A stretch of 64,000 nucleotides of DNA. Origin: Cordilura impudica. Taxonomy: Eukaryota; Arthropoda; Insecta; Diptera; Scathophagidae. This document shows positions 45,520 through 56,400 of this stretch, one piece after another. The notes below the pieces were generated by a model. That model worked only from the letters and a program-made list of their open reading frames with translations, did not search any database and was not told where the DNA came from. Position numbers and translations under genes: made by a program. Position 1 is the first letter of the stretch. Each line of letters begins with the position of its first letter. The stretch is taken from NCBI GenBank assembly GCA_963682025.1, contig OY821519.1, positions 141,217,429 to 141,281,428 on the forward strand, written 5' to 3'.

Positions 45520-46890
45520 AAATAATGCACTCTAAACGACATTGGCGTCGATTAATCGCGAAACAAAAATATTGTGCAAGTGAACCAACTCAAAATGTTA
45601 TTTGTACAGAAGATAATTCTATTGTCCAAGTAGAATCTTTTGAACAAAGTGTCCAAACAGGAGAAAGTGTCTAAACAGAAGAAAGTTTAAAGAACAAGCT
45701 CAAAAATTGGGCATTAGAACATAATGTTTCGAGGCAATGTTTTGAAGACTGATAAGGAGTTATGTCCACAGAAAATATTAAAGTGCCTGTATCATCCAAA
45801 ACCATAATAAAGTCTCAACCTTGTATTCTTAGAACAGTGTCACCAGGTTCATACCTGGATGTAGGTCTAAAAAATCAATTATTAAAATTAAAAAGTGTGA
45901 TTGAACGTTGTGTCACCATTTCGTTAGACACGAATGTTGATGGGTTACCCCTTTACAAATCTTCTAATTTAGTATTGTGTCCAATTTTGGCAAGAATTGT
46001 TGACCAGCCACAAGTAAAAGTTTTTCCTATTGGAGTTTATTGAGGCAAAAAAAACCCTTTCAGTGTTAATAATTATTTGCATGATTTCATGAAAGAATTT
46101 GCAGATTTGAAGGAAAGTGGTCTCCAAATTGGGGAGAAAAATATTATTAAAAAAATTAGAAGCTTCGTCTGTGATACTCCTGAACGACCATTTCTTTGCC
46201 AAACAGTTGACCACAATGCCTTTGAGGGATGCAGTAAATGCACGCAACAAGGTCAGCGGTTGAACAATAGAACTGTTTTCAGTATATCATCTGGATGTTT
46301 GCGCACTGATGAAGACTTTAAAGAAAGAAAGCATACAGGATTTCATAGAACAACGGTTGATGACCGATTGGAATTAGAAGATCTGGGTATCGGCATGATA
46401 AGCTAATTTGCATTAGACCCCATGCATTTGGTTGATTTGGGAATCACAAAAAAAATTTTAACCCTACTGCTATGTGGCAAATCTAGCAAAATTAAATTAA
46501 ACCAAATAAAAAAAGATGAAATGTGCTCAAAATTGTTTGCCCTTGCTCCATATATAAATAATAAAACGTTGGAAGGCAACAGGGTTTCGACAATTTGTTT
46601 TATATACCGGAATAATCGTATTGGCAGATATTGTTGACAAAGATTTCTATAATCATTTTTGTCTTCTGCATTGAGCTTATAGACTTTTAATTGCAGAGCA
46701 AAGTTACAATTTGCTTATAGAAACAGCGTCGCAGATGTTCCAATATTTTGTTTTATCGTTTCCACAAATTTTTTCAGAGGATTCAGTTTCCTTTAACGTC
46801 CATTCACTTCTCCAGCATACGCTTTCGAAAACTATTTGCAGCATTTAAAGAAACAAGTTAAAAAGCCTACAAATATTTTAGAGCAATTAA
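45520..46890 (+). pseudogene. tnp2-like (CMC-type?) transposase relic
   Basis: Plus-strand frames: a basic N-terminus (45523, MHSKRHWRRLIAKQKYC); NVDGLPLYKSSNLVLCPILA (about 45935) then VKVFPIGVY; NNYLHDFMKEFADLKESGL; FVCDTPERPFLCQTVDHNAF with EGCSKCTQQGQ; LDPMHLVDLGITKKILTLL; and APAYAFENYLQHLKKQVKKP (46817). The DGLPLxKSS, (C)DxPARxF, GCxxCT and DxMHLVxLGVxKK boxes match a widespread animal transposase family resembling tnp2 of CACTA-type elements. The exact superfamily is uncertain. Multiple stops are present. Confidence 0.65.
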
Positions 46891-47235
46891 ATAATAGTTT
46901 TTTTTTTTTTGAAAAAAATTTTCTTTCAATTAAATATTTTTCCCTTATTTACATATTTTATCAAATTTTGATATTTACATATGAGATCTTATCTTTACAT
47001 ATAGATATTGCAACAAATAATATATAGGATCTAAAGATATTAAATAGTTTTTATATTATTTTTTAATAATTTTTAAAGGAAAATGGGAGGAAAAACCTTT
47101 ATATGATTTAATAAATTCAAATACTATCTGAAAAATATTTATGTGCTTATAGGAGGTTTATTTGAAATAATAGACCTCTATAAGCATATAATTTTCAATT
47201 TGGTGATTTCTTTTTAATTTTACGTTATTTCTCTA
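46891..47235. other. No gene seen
   Basis: AT-rich spacer with a T-run at 46897. Confidence 0.4.
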
Positions 47236-49900
47236 CATTCTCTTATCAGTGGGTAAGAGCAATTTTCAATTTTGGCAAAGTAATTGTTATTAATCCTTGT
47301 TATGAAATCGATAATTTTTTCATAACCTGTTTCTTCATGAAGAAGATTTGTTGGATACCTCCAGGGCTTTTTATTTATCATTTTAAGACATTTGTTTTGT
47401 ATAATTTGTAAGCGTTTTAGGTGGCAGTTGGCAGCGTCACTCCAAATAGGACACGCGTATGTTAATACTGGCCTTATAACACTTTTGAAGAGTAGATTTT
47501 TGAGGTTTAGAAATGACCTTATATTTAGTAGTGGCCATAATGCTTTAAATTAATTTATAGCTTTTTGGCACGTAGCCATAATATGTTGTTTACATGTAAG
47601 CTTTTTGTCCAATACAACTCCGAGATATTTGACATGATTAAGTATATTTATGGTATTATTTCCAATAAGAAAATGGCATCTTGGCAGTCTTTTGGGAGAT
47701 TTGTTGAATGGAAAAATTATTGCTTGGGTCTTGTTTGGATTAATTTTGATTCTCCATTTGTGAAAATATTTACTGCAATTTACAAGTCCCTTTTCCATTT
47801 TCTTCAGGACTGCGCTTGTAAGTTTATTTGAAGAAATTAACGCAGTATCATCTGCGTAATAAGCAATTTTCATATATTTCGGGACTTTAAAATCGGATGT
47901 ATATATCGAGTAAAGCAATGGCGACAAGACAGATCCTTGAGGTAATGGTTTTTGGAGATGATGTTTCATAATTAATCGCAACTTTAAAGTTTCTACCGTG
48001 AATGAAATCTAAAATAAGTTTGCATAAATATTTTGGTATATTTGCATCAAGAAGTTTAAATACTAGGCCATTATGCCAAACGGTATCAAACGCTTTTTCA
48101 ATATCTAATAACAATATTAGACCCGTTGAACGTTTATTGTTATACCCTATACCACTATGTGGTTTGGGTATAATGACTTTGTGCTGCTGTTTGTAACAAC
48201 CAAAAATATTTGACCCAGACCCATCTTTAATTATACCGATCGAATCAGAATCACTTTTTGAGTTGATTTAACAATGTCCGTCCGTCCGTCTGTGTGTCCA
48301 TGTAAACCTTGTAATCAAACTGCAGGTCGCAAATATGAATATATTTTGATGAAATTTGGTATATAAGCTTTTATCGGCCATGGGATGAACGCTATTGAAA
48401 TTGGTGAAATTCGGTCCATGTTCAGACCTAGCCCCCATACAAATTACCCCTATGAAATCGACATAAATTGCCATAAGATCCAAATTGTCATATAGATCGT
48501 ACTCAAATTGGGTTTGTATGCGTTTATTACATCCATTAATGAGTAGTCCAAAAATGATCCCTTTGGTCTCATATAGAGCTGCTTCCCGATATTAACTTAA
48601 ATCTATTAAAAAACAAAAATATTGCACTGATTCTTCTCAAATTTTGTTTGTATATGTTTTTGCAAAATACAAGAGACGTTACCAACCATGGTCAGGATCG
48701 GTCCATTTTTGGACCTAGTCCCCATATAGATATAGCATCCGATATGAACTTTTTCATATCTGCAGCCAAAAAAATTAATAAAAATCCCACTCAAATTTGG
48801 TTTTTGCTTATTTTCTATGTCCAGTTAGTTGGGCCTAAGAGATAGGGTTTCCAAACGCATGGTATAGGGTATCGTATAGTCGGTCTAGACCGACTATAAT
48901 TTTCTTACTTGTTTTTATTTGTGATTATTTGATTTTTAATTCTGTTTATTTGGTGAGTAGTGCTATGCCCTTTTTTAAATCCAAATTGTTCTTTAGCAAC
49001 AATAGAATTGGTCGTTACAAATTCACTAAGACGAGAATGTAGTATTTTTTCAAATATTTTACCTAAGTTACTTAATAAACTAATAGGTCTATAGCTATTT
49101 GGGTTATTTTTTGGCTTACTAGGTTTGTTGATAGCTATAACCTTAGCGTTTTTGAAATGGTTTGGGAAATAGTTGAGTTTGATGCAGCTGTTGAATATTA
49201 TAACCAGTAATTTTAGAGCTTTGGTAGTTTCTTTAAGAGCAGGTTCGGAACATTGTCAAAACCAGGGGATTTTGAGGGTTTTATTGATGAGACAATATTC
49301 ATTACTTCTTCAAGAGATGTATAAATAGCTGATTCGGAACTAGGATTATCGTTTTTAAAATTATTTACTGTTGTATTTATTAATGTATCCGCTGAGTGGT
49401 TGTAGTTCGAAGTGAGGTTATTTGCTTGGACAAATGTATTTGCCAGGATTTCAGCCTTGCCTTTATCAGATGATATTTTTGTATTTCCAATTTTAAAGTG
49501 AGAGATTTGATTTTTTCCCTTTCCTCGCAAGTTCCTGCTTATTTTGCAGAATGATTTATCACCTGGTTTTAAATTGGATAATAATTGACACCATTTCTTA
49601 TTGCGCTCCGAATTAATACTTTTATCAATCATGTTATTTAGAAACTTAGTACATTGATTATAAAAAGTTTGCTCGGCTATATTTGAGGAACGTTGGCTTT
49701 TTCTTTTAAAGCTTCTTAGTTTAATATATTTCACAGTACTTTCTGGTAATGTGTAATTATTTTGTTGGGTTATTTTAGGTGTGGACACATCCCTTACTTC
49801 GAAAACTACATTTATAAATTTTTGGATTTCCTGATCAATACTACCTTGGTATTGTATATATCCGAATATAACGTGATTTTATTGTCTAAAAAATTCATAA
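47236..49900 (-). pseudogene. jockey-like LINE, 5' truncated, RT interrupted by another repeat
   Basis: From right to left on the minus strand: RT N-terminal region 49788-49213 (WCQLLSNLKPGDKSF, SSIKPSKSPGFDNVPNLLLK); 49212-48912 (NAKVIAINKPSKPKNNPNSY, RPISLLSNLGKIFEKIL, AKEQFGFKKGHST); an interruption at 48911-48140; then LLDIEKAFDTVWHNGLVFKL (48114 onward), PLPQGSVLSPLLYSIYTSDF, MKIAYYADDTALISSN with the active site, and HVKYLGVVLDKKLTCKQHI. There is a frameshift near 47960, and the endonuclease domain is absent. LINE RT copies RNA onto nicked chromosomal DNA; this copy is dead. Confidence 0.9.
48140..48911 (+). repeat. TTATACCC-family repeat inserted in the LINE
   Basis: Begins TTATACCCTATACCACTATG and ends GGTATAGGGTATCGTATAG, then a 24 nt perfect palindrome at 48875-48898 centred on TCTAGA, then TTTTCTTACTTG. 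It interrupts the LINE RT frame, whose residues resume on each side. Related copies: 49938-50401 (inverted), 54946-55607, and a fragment at 28520. Confidence 0.8.
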
Positions 49901-49937
49901 AAATGTTTTTTTTTGACAATTAGTAAAACAATAGTAA

Positions 49938-50401
49938 AACAAGTAAGAAAATTATAGTCGGTCTATACCGACTATACGATACCCTATACCATGCGTTTAG
50001 AGACCCTAACTGGAAATATAAAATAAGCATAAACCAAATTTCAGTAGGATTTTTATTAATTTTTTTGGCTGCAGATATGAAAAAGTTCATATCGGATGCT
50101 ATATATATATGGGGACTAGGCCCAAAAATGGAACGATCCTGACCATGTTTGGTAAAGTCTCTTGTATTTTGCAAAAATATATACACACAAAATTTGAGAA
50201 GAATCAGTGCAATATTTTTGTTTTTTGATAGATTTAAGTGAAGATCGGTAAGCAGCTCTATATGGGGCCTACGACTAAGAGTTCTCCCATAGGGATCATT
50301 TTTGGACTATTCATTAATGGATGTAATAAACGCATACAAACCCAATTTGAGTAAGATCTATATGACAATTTGGATCTTATGGTAATTTATGTCGATTTCA
50401 T
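49938..50401 (-). repeat. TTATACCC-family repeat, partial copy, inverted
   Basis: Starts with CAAGTAAGAAAATTATAGTC and the same terminal palindrome, then CATGCGTTTAGAGACC. It matches the inverse of 48911-48400 and stops near 50401, lacking the TTATACCC end. Confidence 0.75.
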
Positions 50402-50700
50402 CTTTAAATTTTAGATTCATCAATGTGATCACCTGCATTTCGTATAATTTCTTGGCATCTTTTGAATCTATTTTTCCAAAGTTTAGTGAACTGGTTCCAT
50501 TCTTCCTGCGGTTTATTCTTAGATGTAAGACAGGTAGTTCGAACCTTCCTGTCCAACTCATCCCATAATAACTATATAGGTCATTCCGTAACTTTACAGG
50601 TTTTAGGTGCTTCCTGCTTCTCTAAATACTGCTTGAAAATTTTTGCTGTATGTTTATATATGAATTTCGGACCCAAAATGCTTATTCCAGCGACCATAGC
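50402..50700 (-). pseudogene. Myb/SANT-like (zeste-type) relic
   Basis: The minus strand reads LWDELDRKVRTTCLTSKNKP then QEEWNQFTKLWKNRFKRC, resembling the helix 2-3 region of zeste-type Myb/SANT domains (WxxLxxxLN...kxxexWkxxWxxxkxxxK). There is no convincing start or stop. It may come from a DNA transposon accessory gene. Confidence 0.35.
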
Positions 50701-51289
50701 ACGATCTTTCACGATAGTTTTGTACTGTATGTCTAGTATTCCTTCGATCCTGGCATTTCTGCATATTCCGCCGCAGCCACCCCAGCCTTATCACCCCACG
50801 GTATACGCTCCGTACCGTCAACATCTTCAGTACCCGTAGCAATAGTACCACCTACCGCACCAGCAGTCAGCAGCACTACCCCCGACCATCCATTGATGGA
50901 GACAATGCCATCGGGCCACCTGCATTCACCAATCAAGGCAGCCGCCATAACCGGCAGTGTGATACAAGTAATAGAACGAGCCATCCAGAACAAACCACGC
51001 GTACCTCGTTTCCGCACAGTGGTGGACGGAGTCCCCTATCGAATCCTTATCGACCGTGTGACGAGTAAAAGTTGTAAGACTCGTTTTTACGCCAACATCA
51101 AATATGATTTTAATTGAATTTTATTTTATTTGGCTATCCGCCATAATTTGTATTTTTTTGAAAAAAAAAAAAACAAAACAATAAGTGGAATTAAATTTTA
51201 TTTTATTTGGCTACTCGCCCCGAACTGTAGTTTTTAAAATAGTTTCTATAATACATAAAGCTTTTATTTGTGTTAACATTAAGTTCAAT
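50701..51289 (+). other. Internal 3' part of an LTR element (inferred), no domain recognised
   Basis: 50720-51060 is GC-rich, Pro/Gln-rich in one plus frame, and the frame 50893-51117 ends IDRVTSKSCKTRFYANIKYD. Then come two related units of TTTTATTTTATTTGGCTA (51121 and 51196) and the LTR. The position directly before an LTR suggests the 3' internal end of the element. Confidence 0.35.
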
Positions 51290-51438
51290 TGTAACGAATT
51301 TACTTAACATATATTATAAGTTAACTTAAGATGTACTCAACAAATGTTACCCTCACATGTACGTGTGTTAAACCATTCACTCAACCACCTTTATGGCTGC
51401 AGTCTGTAATTGGTATGTTGCGTACAGACAGCGATTGG

Positions 51439-51474
51439 TATAAAAGGCAGTGCACTGTTGAAAAATGATCAGTT
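51439..51474 (+). promoter_or_regulatory. LTR core promoter: TATAAAAG plus TCAGTT initiator
   Basis: TATAAAAG lies at 51439-51446. An arthropod initiator TCAGTT follows with its A at 51471, 32 bp from the first T of the TATA box. This predicts a transcript start at 51471, 40 nt before the first hairpin. Confidence 0.75.
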
Positions 51475-51510
51475 AGCCAGCGACCGGCTGTGAGGTAAGG
51501 TCGTATTTAA

Positions 51511-51782
51511 CTGAAGAAATCGGGTCTCCATTCTTCAGTAAGATACCACTTGCTAAGCAAAAAGGCACTGACTCGGACAAGGACTGCCTGCTCCGACTAA
51601 CCAAGAGAACGGGTCTCCACTCTTGGCTAAGTCAACCGACCGTGCCACTGCGGCCTACCGGGAGAACGGGTCCCACTCTCGGCTGGGCCCAACTGACCAA
51701 CCAAGAGAACGGGTCTCCACTCTTGGCCACGTCAACCGACCACACCGTCCGACTAACCGAGAGAACGGGTCTCCACTCTCGG
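51511..51782 (+). ncRNA. Array of five covarying RNA hairpins in the LTR transcript leader
   Basis: Five stem-loops share the loop (A)ACGGGTCTCCA: 51511-51538 (CTGAAGAA/TTCTTCAG, loop ATCGGGTCTCCA); 51601-51626 (CCAAGAG/CTCTTGG); 51658-51682 (CCGGGAG/CTCTCGG, loop AACGGGTCCCA); 51701-51726 (CCAAGAG/CTCTTGG); 51757-51782 (CCGAGAG/CTCTCGG). Stem bases change together (A-T to G-C) while the loop stays nearly constant. That is evidence for selection on folded RNA. The function is unknown: packaging, translation, dimerisation or protein binding are possible. Confidence 0.65.
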
Positions 51783-52028
51783 CTACGTCAACACGACGCC
51801 TCGCGAGAGCATCGGTAAGATACGACTACGGTATTCTTTGGCAAGTCGCAAGCTAACGGCTCACGCGGGTATAGAACGAAAAATAAATAAAGATCCATTA
51901 GTGAATTAAGTAAAATAAAGTTTTGTTTTGTTTCATTTATTTCTCTTTTCCGTCGATAATAAATTAGGGTAACGAATCATGGGCACGCTGAGTTATGCCC
52001 CAGCATAAAGCGGAAACGTGTCGTTACA

Positions 52029-52375
52029 ACATTGCCAGCAAGGCAACCCCAAACCATTACGGAACCTCACCCGTGTTTGACTTTTAGCAGTAAACATGCA
52101 GTGGACGCACGTCCTCCAGCTGAGCGCCTCACAAAAACTCGTCCCTTAAACCCGAACACTTCAAACTTCGATTCATCTGACCAAAGGATCTTGCACAAAT
52201 CGTCTAAAGTCCAGTTTTCAAAATTTTTTTGTCCCGCTCTATTTTTTTTTTCTTTCTTTTTTTTTGGCGTAGTTAAGTTTTTCGTGACGATTCTGCCGTT
52301 TAAGCCAGACGCTGTACGGCGTCGCATAATGGCGCCATTTGAGTTTTTTCGTTGCAAAAATCATAACTTTTGAAC
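52029..52375 (-). pseudogene. Tc1-like transposase middle fragment
   Basis: The minus strand reads LWSDESKFEVFGFKGRVFVR (first catalytic Asp) then VKHG and, out of frame, GSVMVWGCLAGN up to the LTR edge at 52029. This is the Tc1 core between the first and second Asp. The LTR boundary cuts it. Confidence 0.8.
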
Positions 52376-52990
52376 CGATTGAGATAATCAAATAAGTTAT
52401 AACGCATATGATAGATAATTATCCAACCTATAAAATAACTGTTTGAACAAAGTGGTACACCTTCTAGATGCTTACTTATGGTTATCAAAGTTGAAATTTG
52501 TTAACGGCATGAAATTAATCATGTTTTATTAACTAAAAAACATGATTTTTAACAATTCTAATTTTTTATGTTTCTTTTTCAAGTTTTTTATATTTTAAAA
52601 TTATTATCCATAAATAAATAAATAAAAAAAAATTTTTTTTATTTTCCATCAAAGTTGAAAAATAGTGAAAAAATAGACAGTTGGTAAATAACGATTTAAC
52701 TGGAGAAACAAAAAGCAACCAGTAAAATTTATTTTCTATAATATACTGAATAAATACGTAAATCAATACAAATACAAAAGATTACGATTAGTTATCCAGT
52801 TTTTTTTATATTCTACCTGAAACTGGATCAAATTACTTAAAAATTATGTTTTTTTGAAAACTGAAAATCGGTCAACTTTTAAGGGTTATGTCTTCTAAAC
52901 TAAAAATCTGATTTTATTGTTAGGCGTCGATTTCGTTTACTTGTCGTTATTATTACACGATCGTCACGTTTTGTTGTTTCTCGCTTCGAT
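52376..52990. other. AT-rich DNA, no gene seen
   Basis: No supported feature. Confidence 0.4.
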
Positions 52991-53241
52991 TTTTATTTTT
53001 TCATAATATAGTCCACGATTCGACGCGATACCTTGAGGTCCTTTGTAATCGCTTGATTACTTCTCCAAATTTTGTGTAGAGAAATAATATGGTGACGAGT
53101 TTCAATTGAAATTTTAAATCCCCGCTGTTTTGCCATACTTTCTTTTAATTCAATGAAATATCTTAAATTTTCACTTTCACTTAGTTCCGACTTAATAACT
53201 CGGCTTTTTTGCTTTATGTGTTTCAATTTAAATTTTTTCAA
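52991..53241 (-). pseudogene. Tc1-like transposase N-terminal HTH fragment
   Basis: The minus-strand frame has MAKQRGFKISIETRHHIISL then HKIWRSNQAITKDLKVSRRI, a paired-type helix-turn-helix typical of Tc1 transposases. Together with 52029-52375 it may be one element with the middle lost. Confidence 0.65.
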
Positions 53242-53464
53242 TTATTTACACTTCCTTACGGGTATAAAACGAAAATATCTGTCGTTTTGTAAAAAGTCCA
53301 CGCTAACCATTTACCCAATAACATAATTTCCAAAAAAAAACTTTTCATCGAAGATTTTTTAGTTTGGAATATATACCCCCGATATCTTACCTACATAGCT
53401 TGTTTGTACCATTACCAACAATTGTGGTGTACGAGTTTGAATTTTAAACACTGTACAACCAAAA

Positions 53465-56400
53465 TCACCTTAAAAATTTATTGTCAAACTGTTTATACCA
53501 ATCAATTTGGCTTTGTGTCAATGATGATTTCGATTTTGTTAAAACTTTTTCAAAATCATCGTTTAGAATTTCTTTCGCATGAAAATCTCGTTGAAATGCT
53601 TGCATAGCAGCCTCATTACAAAGATTACACATATCCGCACCTGAATAGTTATCTGTACGAGCTGCTATTCTATCGAAATCAATATTTTTGGCAAAAGGCA
53701 TACGTTGTTTGTGCAGATCTATAATTGAACGCCTCGATAATAAGTCTGGCGCCGGCACATGTATCAATTTATCAAAACGTCCCGGTCTCATAAGAGCATC
53801 ATCTACCATATCAGGACGATTGGTGGCAGCCACAACTAAAATATGAGAAGTGTTTGCCTTATACGCTGGTGAAGCAATTACGCCATCCATTTCTGTTAAC
53901 AAAGTTGATAGAATACGCATTTGTACTTCGCTCGAGTTTGATGAAGCACCTAAAGATCTACGGCCGACTAGAGAATCTAGAAATAGTAGTAAAGATTAAA
54001 TTATAACTTAATTAAATTATTATCTAATCGCTTACCAATTTCATCTAAAAATATTAAACATGGCGAATTTTTTCGAGCCGTATCAAAAATTTTTGCTAAA
54101 AATTTTTCTGCACATCCCACAAAAGGTGAATAGATTTCAGCTCCAGACGTAGCTATAAATGTCATATTGGCCTCTGTTGCCAAACATTTAGCTATTGTTG
54201 TTTTTGCACATCCTGGAGGACCATATAGCAAAACTCCTTTCGGTAAACACAAACCAAACCTCTGAAACGAATCGATATTTTTTAGACCAGCCAACACCGA
54301 AACTTCCAATATTTTTTTCAATTCACACATTCCACCTATAGCGGTGAATGTTTCTGTCGTGCGATAAGCTGTTACATCGGAACCTCGTAAAGATGTGGGT
54401 TTAGATTTTTTTAAAATTTCGCTAAACACCGATTCAAAACTTCCTCGTGATTTCGTTAACACTACTTGCGCAACACTTCGCACGAGTAGAGCTATATCGG
54501 CAATAACATAACCTTGCGTTTGTTTTGCCACCATTTCCAATAACACTGGTGGTATATAACTATGGGGTAGACTCTGCATAAAAAATTCTTTAAAAATAGA
54601 ATTGCGATCTTGTTCTTGAAGAGCGCCTATACAAATTTCCCTTTCAAATCTTCCAGGACGTCGGGCTAATTCATGAAGATTGTCGGGATTTGAAGTAGTA
54701 GCTAAACACATAATATCTGTTTTGCCGGTAAAAAGTTCATCAACAAGAGATAAAAGTTGTGCTGTGGTACGCATAGAATTAGCCAGGGTTTCAGAATTAC
54801 TAGAATTTATTTTGGTTTGTGGACAAAGTAAATGAAGATCTTCTAAAAGAATGACTGTTGGTTCTGAAATTAAGAAAAAAAAAAACTAATTAGGAAATAC
54901 AGTGGTCGACAATACATTGGAAACTATTACAAAATTCTGAATTTGTTATACCCTATACCACTATGTGGTTTGGGTATAATGACTTTGTGCTGCTGTTTGT
55001 AACTACCAAAAATATTTGACCTAGACCCAACTTTTATTATACCGATCGACTCTGAATCACTTTCTGAGTCGATTTAGCGATGTCCGTCCGTCCGTCTGTG
55101 TGTCCATGTAAACCTTGTAATCAAACTACAGGTCGCAAATATGAATATATCAGCCATAGGATGAACGCTATTGAAATTGATGAAATTCGGTCCATGTTCA
55201 GACCTAGTCCCCATACAAATGACCCCTATGAAATCGACTTAATTTGCCATAAGATCCAAATTATCATACAGATCTCAGTCAAATTGGGTTTGTATGCGTT
55301 TATTATATCCATTAATCAGTAGTCCAAAAAATAATCCCTATAGGACAATTCTTAGTCATATGCCCCATATAGAGCTGTTTCCCGATCTATCAAATAACAA
55401 AATTATTGCACAGATTTTTCTCAAATTTTCGACCTAGTCACCATATAAATATAACGCCCGATATGAACTTTTTCATATCTGCAGCCATAAAAATTTATAA
55501 CAATTCCACTCAAATTTAGTTTACGCTTATTTTCTATATCCAATTGGTTGGGCCGAGAGATAGGGTCTCTTAACCATAGTATAGGGTATCGTATAGTCGG
55601 TCGGTTGTTTTTTAATAATTTAGGGCTATAGTTTTTGCGAAATAACTCTTTGGTGGTAACAAATTTTTTACAAAAGAAAGAAAAACATCCGTCACATATG
55701 AGAATCTTATTGACGAGAACCAACAAAATAATTCAAATTTGAAAAATCTATAATATTAATAGGCTGGGCGATTTCTTGTGACTGATGTTTGGGCTACCGT
55801 TTTATCCCGATTTTGACCAAACGTATATTATTTGAAAGGTATTTCTTTTTAGCCGATTTGCAGATTTATAGATTTTTAAATTTTTTCCTTTATTTTGAAT
55901 AAATTGCATTTAAAGTTGCTACTAACACATACATCAAATTATACAATGCTATGTGTGTGTTTATTAAATTTGTTAATGTGTTTGTAATAAAAATGAATTT
56001 TTTTGTGTTGATTTGTGAATTGGCTATAATTGATTAGCATACTTTTAGGGTCTTTATTTAATGAAAAAATAAAATTTCCTAGAATTTGCGCTCGAATTTC
56101 GAGAGCTGGAATCTACTAGTTGATATAAATATGTTGAAATATATTAAACATGCTACAAACAAACAACAAAAAAGATTATAATTGTCTCACAGTTAAAATG
56201 TTACTGGACAATTTTAACATAATAGGACCTCTTTTACACCGTTTTATTACATCTTACCTTCTAACTGGATTTTTCCCTGAGATTCTTGTAATGTTCCAAT
56301 TCAAAAAATAGAAACACAGAAAATCCACAAGAAATTCGTCCAGTAAATATGCTGCTAACACTAAGTAAAAATTATAAAAAAAGTCATACAAAATCAATAA

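Larger units (their letters stand above)
51290..52028 (+). repeat. LTR, 739 bp, with promoter and hairpin array
   Basis: Bounded by the inverted termini TGTAACGA (51290) and TCGTTACA (to 52028). It contains a TATA box, an initiator, five similar hairpins and AATAAA signals (51882-51887), the composition of a retrotransposon LTR. No second copy is in the window and the flanks do not give a target duplication, so it is either the 3' LTR of a 5'-truncated element or a rearranged solo LTR. The right flank is a Tc1 transposase relic. Confidence 0.7.

Noticed and set aside
50733..51017. 94-codon Gly/Ala-rich minus-strand frame
   Set aside because: No family resemblance; the GC-rich stretch keeps several frames open by chance.
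51511..51782. CRISPR-like array of short palindromic repeats
   Set aside because: Repeat units differ in stem sequence, spacers are irregular (19-62 nt), and the context is an LTR with a TATA box in animal DNA.
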